Source of the DNA: Tribonema minus
Lineage: Eukaryota; Sar; Xanthophyceae; Tribonematales; Tribonemataceae
Direction of reading: 5' to 3'
DNA: 64,000 bases
NCBI GenBank assembly: GCA_017506865.1
Contig: JAFCMP010000110.1
Span: 182,319-246,318, forward strand
The notes beneath the pieces were generated by a model. That model had not been told where the DNA came from and did no database searches. It saw nothing but the letters and a program-made list of their open reading frames with translations. Position 1 is the stretch's first letter. The number at the start of each line of letters is the position of its first letter. Shown here in pieces: positions 19,494 to 27,805 of the stretch. A program made the position numbers and the translations under genes.

Positions 19494-19621
19494 TGGAATG
19501 CGGCGCGACTTCCAACCTGTAGCGCTGGAATGCGGCATTACTTCCAATCTGGAACGTTGGAATGCGGCGTGAATTCCAACTTCTGCTGTTGGAATGCAGC
19601 GTGAATTCCAATAGTGCGGAC
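19494..19621. repeat. Four 32-bp units, each with a TGGAAT...ATTCCA palindrome
   Basis: Units start at 19494, 19526, 19558 and 19590. Each begins TGGAATGC(G/A)GC and carries (A/C)TTCCAA about 15 bp on, so every unit can form a short stem or a symmetric binding site. The array begins 25 bp upstream of the likely start of paralog A (19469, minus strand), in promoter or leader position. Confidence 0.8.
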
Positions 19622-19748
19622 CTACACTTGATGCTTCGAAAGGTCACTGTGTACACACGACCACTTTGTCGTGATTGCTTTAGTTGCCATCAATGGCAGC
19701 ACTTGTTGCATCCTGACAAGTGATCGTCACCACAAGGTGAAATAAAAT

Positions 19749-20099
19749 ATGCATTACAAAGTGAATGTTACAAGATGCGTGCTGTGTACATGTACATGCT
19801 ATAAACTTGCCACTTTGGCAATAGGGTCATTTGGCAGCATCGGGGAGCAGGGGCGGAAGCTGCTGGAGGCTGTGGCAACGGAGTATGCCAGCAGGATGTC
19901 AGTGCCCGGAGGAGCGCGCCCTAAAGCTCTTAAGGGCATCGCCCTGGCGCGCTTACGCTCGGCTCTGTCGGCAGCGCTCCACATGTCGTACTCTGGCCGT
20001 GTCAAGACACACATGGCAGAATCCAACGGAGGGGGGAACATGGAGGAGGACGTAGGGGAGGATCCCGAGATGCCATTTGGCGGCGGCGGCGGCGTTTGA
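19749..20099 (+). other. Short coding-like fragment, possible LINE C-terminal piece
   Basis: From about 19820 the frame reads GSFGSIGEQGRKLLEAVATE, then ALARLRSALSAALHMSYSGR and an acidic, Gly-rich end with a stop at 20097-20099. The spacing resembles the last ~90 residues of LINE-B/C proteins (FGRLGE...LAREEAERVLAY), but identity is low. A splice acceptor (TTTGGCAATAG) precedes it, so it could instead be the last exon of a host gene. The ATG at 19749 opens a Cys/Thr-rich, unlikely stretch. Confidence 0.3.
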
Positions 20100-20510
20100 G
20101 TAGTTGTCGTTGAAACGCTTTCAGACTGTCACACGACATGTAGATTCCTACAGCAAGCTTGAAGTTAAATGCCATTCATCTGGGCTTGTTTGCGCCCTGA
20201 GCAAGAATTAGTAAAGTACATGCTTCTGAGCAGCGCCCTAGTGTGCACAAACGGCTTCCACGTGCCTCATGCATCGCGTGCGGTGCTGGCATATGTGCAA
20301 CCGCCTGTAAGCCGCACATGTGCAACGGTGCCTCAACCTGACGAGCCTGACGAGCCTGAAGAGCCTGAAGAGCCGCACTGGATGCGTGCACAAAGGCAAC
20401 ATAGAATGCGCAAAGACATGGAGGGTGCAGCATTCCTGTTTCTCCTCAATTGTTACTTGTGGGGAAGCATCTGGTTCGACAAGACACATCAATAAGATGA
20501 TTGTGCCAAG
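20100..20510. other. No gene supported
   Basis: A 108-codon plus-strand frame (20169-20495) contains a 9-bp repeat (GAGCCTGA(C/A), Glu/Asp-Pro) but no family features. Confidence 0.35.
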
Positions 20511-21130
20511 CGTGTCCAATAATGACACTCTTGGCACTATAGTGCCAATAGTGTCTAGCGTGCGTCTATTGTGTCAATGATGTCATCAGTGTCAATCGTG
20601 TCAATCATGTCAACAGCGTTAATCATGCCAACAGTGTCAAGCGTGTCAATCATGTCAACAGTATCAACAGAGTCAATCGTGCCAACAGTGTCAAGCGTGT
20701 CAACAGCGTCAATCATGTCAACAGTGTCAATCATGTCCATCATGTCAACAGTGTCAATCATGTCAATCATGTCAAGCGTGTCAACAGCGTGTCAAAACGT
20801 GTCAATCATGCCAAACACGTCAATAGTGTCGACCGTGTCTATTGTCTCAAGGGTGTCAATGCAGTGTCAAGCGTGTCAAGCGTGTCAAGCGTGTCAACAG
20901 TGTCACTTGTGCGTGACTTGTGTCTGCACTGTGTCTTGCACTGTCATTTGTGTGCGCCATGTCAATTGTGTCTCTTGTGTCAATCGTACCGCTTGTCAAT
21001 CGTGTCTAGCTTCTCCACAGCGTCAACAGTGCGTGAAGCGTGTTCAGACAGTCTCAAGCGTGTCAACACTGTCTCCAGCGCGTTAACACAGTCTCAGGCG
21101 TGTCAAGTGAGTCAAACGTGTCCCTTATGT
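20510..21130 (+). repeat. GTGTCAA minisatellite, longest array
   Basis: About 600 bp. The dominant units are GTGTCAATCATGTCAACA and GTGTCAAGC. It has long open frames in several phases (for example MSTVSIMSIMSTVS) that are purely repeat-derived. Confidence 0.92.
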
Positions 21131-21149
21131 AAACGTCGTGCATATGGTA

Positions 21150-21640
21150 GATGTGCCTCAATACAACGCTACTGCATCCGACAACCAGCGTGGAGACAAG
21201 ATGCACCGTCCGGTCGCTCAGCTGCGCGCCACACACATATGCAAGCACGCGCTCCGCCTCCACCCGCGCGAGGGTTGCCGACAGCATGACTACAATGCGC
21301 AGCCGCTCGATGCTGCGTCACCACCGCACCACTGCCTCACTGCCGCCCACACGCGCAGCACAATGTGCCGCCAGCATTGCGATGAAGTCGCTTGTGGCCT
21401 TGCCCAGGCACCCAAAGCACTCCTGCACAAAGGGCACAAACACGTAACTCGCCGCGTCCCAGTGTCCAGCGTACCGCTCGCGCTTCTCCTGCTCCGCCTC
21501 CCGCGCCGCAAAGCCACTAAAATGCGCCGCGTTCGCCGCCACCGGCGCCAGAAACTTGGCCGCAGCGGGCGCGCACACCCGGTTGTGGAGCACCACCCCC
21601 TTTCGCGCCACATCTGCGTCGCCACACAGGACGAGCGAGC
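21150..21640 (-). mobile_element. LINE-C 3' fragment, minus strand
   Basis: Minus-strand frames read KGVVLHNRVCAPAAAKFLAP, GHWDAASYVFVPFVQECFG, LAAHCAARVGGSEAVVR and ATLARVEAERVLAYV. This is the C-terminal endonuclease-like region of a LINE family also seen at 21.85, 31.1, 31.7, 33.2, 33.8 and 63.2 kb. It is matched by the C-terminus of LINE-B near 61.1-61.5 kb. The reverse transcriptase is missing and the frame is broken near 21318. Confidence 0.7.
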
Positions 21641-21659
21641 CAGGCAGGACCAAGTTGTG

Positions 21660-21835
21660 CCTCAACTGAGTGCCTACATGTACCCATATTTGCACCCTAG
21701 TAGCATGCTGGTTTATATCAGTGCGCGAGCCTCATTTCTAAACGACCCTACAAAATATGAAAACAATGTATCTCATCCAGGAGTGGTCATACATTTGGCA
21801 TGTACGACAGCACTGACAGTTGTTTGATTTGATCA
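21660..21835 (+). repeat. AT-rich core repeat, copy V (degenerate)
   Basis: Diverged copy: TGGTTTATATCAGTGCGCGAG corresponds to the left third of copies I/IV, and ATGTACGACAGCACTGACAG to the central landmark. It breaks off after TTGTTTGATTTGATC. Confidence 0.65.
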
Positions 21836-21844
21836 AAATACTCG

Positions 21845-22235
21845 TACATGCTGGGCACAGGGACGCAGCGCGCTATGTGTTTGAGCCTTTTGTACAGGAG
21901 TGCTTTGGGCGCCTGGGCGAGACCGCGCACACGTTCATCGCGCAGCTAGCGACACACTGTGCCTCGCATGCGGGCCGGCAGTGAGGTGGTGCGGCGGCGG
22001 CGCTCAATCGAGGTTGGCGCATCGTGGTCACGCTGGCGGCGACCCTCGAGCAGGAGGAGGCGGCACGCGCGCTTGCATGTGTGCGCGACGTGCAGCTGAG
22101 TGGCCGGACGGTGGATCCAGTCTCGACGATGCTTGTGCGCGCGCGGTAGATTAGCGGCAGCGGCCATCCGCGCCTGTTCATTGGTGTCTTGAGCATGCGT
22201 CACAGACTCGGTCGAGCCTCCACACATCTATAATC
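21845..22235 (+). mobile_element. LINE-C 3' fragment, plus strand
   Basis: Reads AARYVFEPFVQECFGRLGE, then in a shifted frame SIE...IVVTLAATLEQEEAARAL and the LINE-C 3' flank: GGCGGCCATCCGCG-type sequence, GAGCATGCGTCACAGACTCGG and a short ATAATC end. A 5'-truncated insertion. Confidence 0.7.
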
Positions 22236-22414
22236 ACATACTGCTGGCCGTGCCATTTGTACCACAAGTGCCTGCAAGTGCTTGCTGCACCGTCAAGGCA
22301 GACCCGGTTCGCTGAGCAAGCCAGGCGCACGTGCGCGTCAAACAGGGCCTTGAAATATATACTGCGCAAGATATCTGAAGCGTCACGGTGGCTGCTCTAA
22401 GTTGCAAGAAAGCC

Positions 22415-22777
22415 ATGCCAAGCCGAGCTGCGCGCAGCCCTGCAAGTGTGGAGCTATCCAAGCGTCTCAGGCACGCTCTGCCGCTGCCTTTCCTGGGTGA
22501 CGATGTAGTACGGCGCATTCGGCACGAGGGCTGCCAGATCAGCGAGCACCTCAACGTGGTGTACCACGAGGAGCGTTTCATGCACATGCCCACCGCCATT
22601 CGGGGCGTGTGTGCTGCGCAGTCGAAGCTGCACAGGCTGCTGCACTGGATTAACTGGGAGCGCACGTGGTCTGCGACGGGGTTCGAAGGGCCTTTCTACC
22701 AGGGCGACACCATCAGGAGGGCACTTGAGGGCCTGAGGAGCGAAGACCGCCAGCGCGAGCTGGACAGCTACTACTGA
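22415..22777 (+). CDS. Unknown protein of 120 residues
   Basis: An open frame from the ATG at 22415. The same frame extends upstream only with a GTG. Composition looks like a real globular protein: LSKRLRHALPLPFLGDDVVR, HEGCQISEHLNVVYHEERF, SKLHRLLHWINWERTW and an acidic C-terminus RSEDRQRELDSYY. No family is recognised. It could be the last exon of a longer gene; the upstream 200 bp are LINE-C debris, so any 5' part would have been displaced. Not obviously broken. Confidence 0.45.
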   Translation: MPSRAARSPASVELSKRLRHALPLPFLGDDVVRRIRHEGCQISEHLNVVYHEERFMHMPTAIRGVCAAQSKLHRLLHWINWERTWSATGFEGPFYQGDTIRRALEGLRSEDRQRELDSYY

Positions 22778-22779
22778 AC

Positions 22780-23570
22780 ACCTTTACATAATGGTTGGCG
22801 CTCTCGTCCAGAGTGGAGTTGCCGTGCCAGAAAGTGTCATGTCCCGCGCTGCACAGCGTAGCAAGTTTCAGCTGGTGGCACAGAAGTAATCATGACAGTA
22901 CGATAGTGTTTGATATTCTGAGCGTCTTCTGTGCGCACTTGTGCTCTGTATGCCTGCTGACCGCACCAAATACCTGCGCCTCCTTGTTGTGGCTGCCGCT
23001 CAAGTGCATAAAGGGGGGAATTTCAAAACGCCTTTACAAATTTGAGGCCGACGCCATCGCCGTCAGCAATGCGGGCTGGGGTAGGCTGCTGCATGTGTCT
23101 TCACCAGAACGACGCCGCGGAGCAGCAGCGCATTTCGCTTCGCCAATGTGGCTGCATGCAGGGAATGATGTGCGCCTGAACACCGCAACGCGTGTTGCCC
23201 CCTCGAGCACTTGGTCAGAGTAACGTTACGCGGACCTCGGGGAGGCCCTGGCACAACAGCGCCTCTGATAATGACCAAGCTGGCAGCGAGGGCAGAGTAC
23301 ACGAGACGGTACGGGCTCAGACCGAAGCAGCAGCAGCAGGGGTAGCAGCAGCAGCAGGGGTAGCAGCAGCAGCAGGGCAAGCAGCCCCTCCTGACAGCAG
23401 CAGCGGCGGTTGTAATACTGACGTAGAAGTAAAGGCAGCGCAGGCAGAGGCGACACCAGGACCCTACGTGGTGGTGCGCCCGATGCGGGGCAAGGGCAGG
23501 GGCAGTTTTGTCAATCACACCATCCTCAGGGGCTCAGTGCCATCTGCTGTGGGCTTGGTGACCTGAATGT
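22780..23570. other. No clear gene; 18-bp CAG-rich repeat
   Basis: Contains GTAGCAGCAGCAGCAGGG units at about 23325-23385. Frames on both strands are open but low in complexity. A short plus-strand stretch near 23035 (RLYKFEADAIAVSNAGWG) looks coding-like, but no gene structure can be built. Confidence 0.35.
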
Positions 23571-24400
23571 CAGTCGAGAGTGGTATCTGAAACCATCGAT
23601 GCTGCTGCAGAAAGCGATGCTGCTACTACTGCTACGGGCGAGGGCAAGGGCGACAGGTCGGAGCAGGATCTGTCGGCACCAACCAGAAGCACCAGGCTCT
23701 CTGCTGGCGCCAGAACTCTCGCTGGCACTGCTGCCACTGGGGCTGTTGTCGCCACCAGGGCTGCTGTTGGCACCAGCACGCCTGTGCAGGCACAAGTGCG
23801 CGAGCTGGAGGCGGTGGCGGCGGCAGTGCGGCGTGCGGAGACGTCGGAGGCAGCATCGGCAGTGCTGGAGGCGCGCATGGCGGGGGTGGGGATGTAGCGT
23901 GCATATGCGGTGGCGGCGGCGGCCGGGGCGCCGGTGGCGGGCCAGCGATTACAAATGAGCAATGTCACATGGTGGCATGGGCACGTTGGATGGAGCAGCA
24001 GCTGGTACTGGCGGCGGTCGCGTCGCCGATGGCGCTGGAGGAGGCGGTGACAATGGCGGCACGCGTGATGGTACCATGATTGCAGGCGTTGGATGTGCTG
24101 AACAAGGACGTATGCATCTTGCACCGACCTGCGGCGGCAGCACCTGCGGCGGCTACACCTGCGACGGCAGCACCTGCGGCGGTGGCAACGGTGCATCAGC
24201 AGCTAGCCGAGATGAGCGCGACCGCGATGGCGGGCAAGCGCAAGTGCATGGCGGAGGCGGCGGCTGGTGCGTTGCTGCCACTGTGGAGCCTGTGGCGACG
24301 GCAGCTGAGCGGGCTTGTGCCAGGAAGACAGCGGCAGCGCCGGCGGCACAGCACTACGAGGTACATTGTGCATGTATGATGGTTCACCTCATCAAATGAG
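23570..24400 (+). pseudogene. Degenerate coiled-coil coding region
   Basis: Coding-like peptides occur in different frames: VQAQVRELEAVAAAVRRAET (23787-23880), EQQLVLAAVASPMALEEAV (from about 23990), then after an in-frame TGA LQALDVLNKDVCILHRP and VHQQLAEMSATAMAGKRK (24080-24250). The Glu/Ala/Arg heptads recall the coiled coil of the 7.7-kb gene, so it may be a diverged, broken relative. No intact start-to-stop model can be made. Confidence 0.35.
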
Positions 24401-25390
24401 AATTCTAGTCCTTGGTGTGTTGTGTTCCCTGGCAAAGAAATAGACAATCTGACACCACCATGTCACTGGTTCCTTTGCTGTCACAGGCCTCCATGCAACA
24501 AGGCTGAAGGCACATGAGTACCAGTGCCCCAACCACTGCAGCTTCGCACTGAGGCCGGCAGCGCATGGCATTACGGCAACGACAGCGGTTTACCGGAAAG
24601 CTCTGCTCGTGGCGTGGTCGTGTACCCTCACATGAGGGACTCAACAGTGTCGTTGCTCAATACACTGCAGTACCCTTAGATTCCGGCGTGCAGTATTCTG
24701 AGTGCTCTTGTGTGCGCACAATCTGTGAATGCATCTGTTGGAACGCGTTCCGTTTCCCCCCGATTCTTGTGTTGCAGCCCTGCTTCTGGTGCTAGTGCAT
24801 GCGATGCGGTGCATACACGCTAGTGTGCCAGGCTTGCTACTATTGGTAGTAATGCTACTAGTGCTACTAGCGGCAAGTGCGCGGATTGATTGTGCCGATG
24901 GATTCAAACGAGTCATTTCCTGCTTCATGGTACAAGTTGTTGTTGCAGCATTTGAATAGACTTTTGAATTATGCGCATTTGAATATATTGAATTAAGGGC
25001 ACTTTGACTCCGGCGTCTTCGTTGATGCAATTGCTCCGAGAGATGCACGTGCGTGAAGCTGTCTCGGTTCGCATGTTCAAGTACGCGCAGACGCCGCAAG
25101 ACATGTGCTCGTTTCCGTCGTGTTCCCATATATGTACCTTACACTTGGAGCCACCGCCACCTGCATACGCATGTGTGGTCACGTGGGAGCCCAGTTGGAA
25201 AATTTGAAAAAACCAGGGCGGGCATTGCGCACGTGCGCAGGCACATCCGGCGGCGCCACGGGCTGTGTCATGGCCTGCGGGTAGGCGTGCTGAGCATGCT
25301 GGTACTGCGCGCATTTCTGCCGGTCACGGAGGTGACTGATGTATGTCAGCGGTGCCGGCATTGTACCGTCAGCAACTTGATCGGCATGCA
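24400..25390. other. No gene recognised
   Basis: Mixed sequence with AT-rich stretches (near 24950-24995). Short frames on both strands lack family features. It may be the 3' flank of the minus-strand coiled-coil gene. Confidence 0.4.
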
Positions 25391-25395
25391 CACAT

Positions 25396-26400
25396 TCATG
25401 GCCCTCGCAGCGTGTACCCGATCGACTCCGCCAGCTTTACATGCTTCAACACATCGCGGAGCGAGCCGTCGTGCAGCATGCTGTTGAATGTGCTGCGCAG
25501 CATGACAATCCTGTACTGAAAGTCGCCTTCGAGGGCGTTGATTGTGCTCTGGAGCGCGCCTTGGCGAGCCTCGTGCTAGTGAAAGAGTTGAGCAGCATGA
25601 CGATCCTGTGCTGCTGGTCGCCTTCGAGGGCGTTGATGGCGCTCTGGAGCGCGGCATTACGAGCCTCGGCCTTCTTCAGAAGCTCCTGATGCGCGTCCAC
25701 TGCCTGTTTCTCTGAGTGCATCTCGTTGAAGTCCTCTGTGATGACGCTACGTACTTGCGCAGCTCGGCCAGGATGTCTGACCGGCGCCCCAATTCATTCA
25801 GCTCATGGAGCAGCTGCAGCAGAAAGTCGTGGACCTGGGCCTGTCTCCACCATATGTTCACTTCGGCGAACAAGATGCTCTTCTTGGCCTTGTCGAGCTC
25901 GGCGCTGCGTAGGGTCAGTGTGTGCCCGCGAGTCTTTGTGGTCTCCTCGAGGTTGTGCATCTCGTCAATCCTGGTGCCGACGTTGGTGATATCGGCGCAT
26001 AACTCAGCTTCCTCGCGCTGACACCGTTGAGCACAAGGCGCACTAGGCGCGCAATGGCGCACAAGGTGCTTGAAGGTAATACAAGGCGCGCAAGGCGCGC
26101 GATGGCGCACAAGGCGCACAAGGAGCAACGCAGGATGTCTGACCTGAGCCCAATTTTATCCAGGTCATTAAACAGCTGCAGCAGCAAGTCGTGGACCTTG
26201 GCGCGTCTCCACCAAATGTTCTCTTCGGCGAACACAATGCTCTTCTCGGCCCTGTCGAGCTCGCTGCGTAGGGTCAGAGCCTGTTCGCGAGTCTTTGCCG
26301 TCTCCTCGAGGCTGCGCATCTCGTCTCCCCTGGTGCGGACATTGGTGACGTTGGCGCATAGCTCGGTTTCCTTGCGCTCAGGCTGGCGCCATTGAACGCA
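25396..26400 (-). pseudogene. Coiled-coil protein gene with internal duplications
   Basis: Minus strand. Two related units encode ELCANVTNVRTRGDEMRSLE...VFAEENIWWRRAKVHDLLLQ (26400-26130) and ELCADITNVGTRIDEMHNLE...LFAEVNIWWRQAQVHDFLLQ (26030-25735). They are offset by 362 bp and separated by a GCGCACAAGG minisatellite. Downstream, EARNAALQSAINALEGDQQH is followed ~95 bp later by its shifted duplicate EARQGALQSTINALEGDFQY, which leads to KHVKLAESIGYTLRGP and a stop at 25398-25396. The 95-bp offset changes frame, so the first copy's frame reads into nonsense. Predicted to be largely helical. Family unknown. Confidence 0.5.
26030..26130. repeat. GCGCACAAGG minisatellite, copy 1
   Basis: Irregular units of GCGCACAAGG(C/T)GC and GCGCAATGGCGCACAAGG between the two coiled-coil units. 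Confidence 0.75.
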
Positions 26401-26550
26401 ATGCGCACAAGGTGTACAAGGCATGTAATGGCGCACAAGGTGCTTGAAGGAAAACAAGGCGCGCAATGGCGTACAAGGCACTTGAAGGTGACACAAGGCA
26501 CACAAGACACGCAATGGCGCACAACGGCGCACAAGGCACACAGGGAGCAA
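26395..26550. repeat. GCGCACAAGG minisatellite, copy 2
   Basis: Same units as at 26030 (ACAAGGCGCGCAATGGCG, ACAAGGTGCTTGAAGG). It was evidently duplicated along with the neighbouring coiled-coil unit. Confidence 0.75.
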
Positions 26551-26692
26551 CACTGGCATGGATGCACATGATCATTCATAATTGCACACAATGTACACTG
26601 TGCTTTTGAAGAGAGCTTTCGCAACCAAGTAGGCGCCTCGCACAATAGTGATGATACCACTGATAACCCAACACGTGTGCAGCACGCGTGCC

Positions 26693-27731
26693 TTATATCA
26701 TCGTCACGCGCTCCGTCTCGTTCAATATAGGCCACGCATTCACGTCACTCGCGCTCTGCGTGTAAAAATGCAGCCGCATGTGAACATCTCCCTCATCGCC
26801 CTCGTAGCCCGCGCCCTCATGCACCAAAGCACTGTGAAAAATGACGACGTCACCGGCATCCAGTCTGATTGTGATGCGGTCCTCCTTCCTTACTTCGGTC
26901 GCGTCAAAGCTTCCGGCCCAGAGGTGGAACGCGCCCCCATCATGCAGGCTCATGAGCACGCCGACAGGAAAGTGGAGCTCCTGGTGAAGGCGCCTTTGAG
27001 CCTGTGAGGCGACAGAGAGGTGCGAAAGAGAGTGTCAGCACTGGACAGACACGCACGCCTATAGTAATGGCATGTGCAAATTGAAAAATAGCCTTACCTC
27101 TTCAACTGCCAGTCGCGGTGCGCGCCCTGCGCCAGCGCATACGCAATGTCCGTTTTCTTTGACAGCAGAATGGCCGGTTTCGATACCTTTTTGTCTCCCA
27201 AACCCATCAGCGTTCTCTCTATCCCTGGCGCCATTTCGTACATGACGATATTGTTTGCTGCTGCACATGGTGTGCGTTTGCCCAACTGGTACTTGAGTTG
27301 AAACCTTGTGCCATCCACAGAGTTGAACACCTTCTCCCGAGGTGATTTGGTGGGATCGAAACCGGTAGGAGGGCCTCTGCCATGCTGGCGAAAGTTGGGT
27401 AGCCCTTAAAAACGCGGTACCCGTGTGTCGTTAGGGTCTTCGTTGAAATGGCCTCCACCTGTGCCAGGGCTGCCCTAGCATCAGCTACCTGACTGGCCAG
27501 CTGAGGTGCTTGTGCTACTGTCATCTCTGACAGTGTCTGCTGGCGCTCGCAGCGCTGCTTGTGATGTCGCCCTCTCCAGGCAACGAGATGCCTTCCTGAA
27601 CCGCATCCCTGTGAGCCTTCTTTGCTAGGATTTCGGACTTGTGCGCAATGTAGTACGTGCGATCGTGCTCCTTGCGTGCCTTCTTCTCGACGGCCACAAA
27701 GGGCCTTGCGTGCCTTTGTCTTGCCCGGCAT
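26693..27731 (-). pseudogene. 2-oxoglutarate/Fe(II) oxygenase-like gene, paralog B
   Basis: Paralog of the gene at 18.1-19.5 kb with the same exon plan. The C-terminal exon has LMSLHDGGAFHLWAGSF, AGDVVIFHSALVHEGAGY and VHMRLHFYTQSAS. The preceding exon ends ALAQGAHRDWQLKR, giving HxD, with an intron GTAAGG...CCTCACAG (about 27098-26990). Upstream are VFNSVDGTRFQLKYQLGKRT and, in another frame, TTHGYRVFKGYPTFASMAEA. The frame breaks near 27360, and again in the N-terminal part, where HDRTYYIAHKSEILAKKAHR is read in a third frame. A further one-base difference after the acceptor shifts the frame relative to paralog A. A pseudogene, or poorly sequenced. Confidence 0.6.
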
Positions 27732-27747
27732 GATCTAAATCGAGTGA

Positions 27748-27805
27748 GTGCCGGAAACTCGTAACCTCAGTTTGGTTCCGTGCCAAAAACTCGTAACTTC
27801 AGTTT
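27748..27805 (+). repeat. 32-bp tandem repeat split by LINE-A copy 2 (left part)
   Basis: Unit GTGCC(G/A)(G/A)AAACTCGTAAC followed by (C/T)TCAGTTTGGTTCC. One full unit lies at 27748-27779 and 26 bp of the next at 27780-27805. The remaining 6 bp and a third unit follow the element at 30295-30332. Confidence 0.85.
27795..27805 (+). repeat. Left target-site duplication of LINE-A copy 2
   Basis: AACTTCAGTTT, repeated exactly at 30284-30294. Confidence 0.85.

Noticed and set aside
22795..23223. 142-codon plus-strand frame
   Set aside because: Mostly unstructured composition with no family features; only a short stretch looks coding-like, too little to call a gene.
23325..23390. CAG tract as a polyglutamine or polyalanine gene
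   Set aside because: No frame around it has convincing coding sequence or a complete start-to-stop structure.
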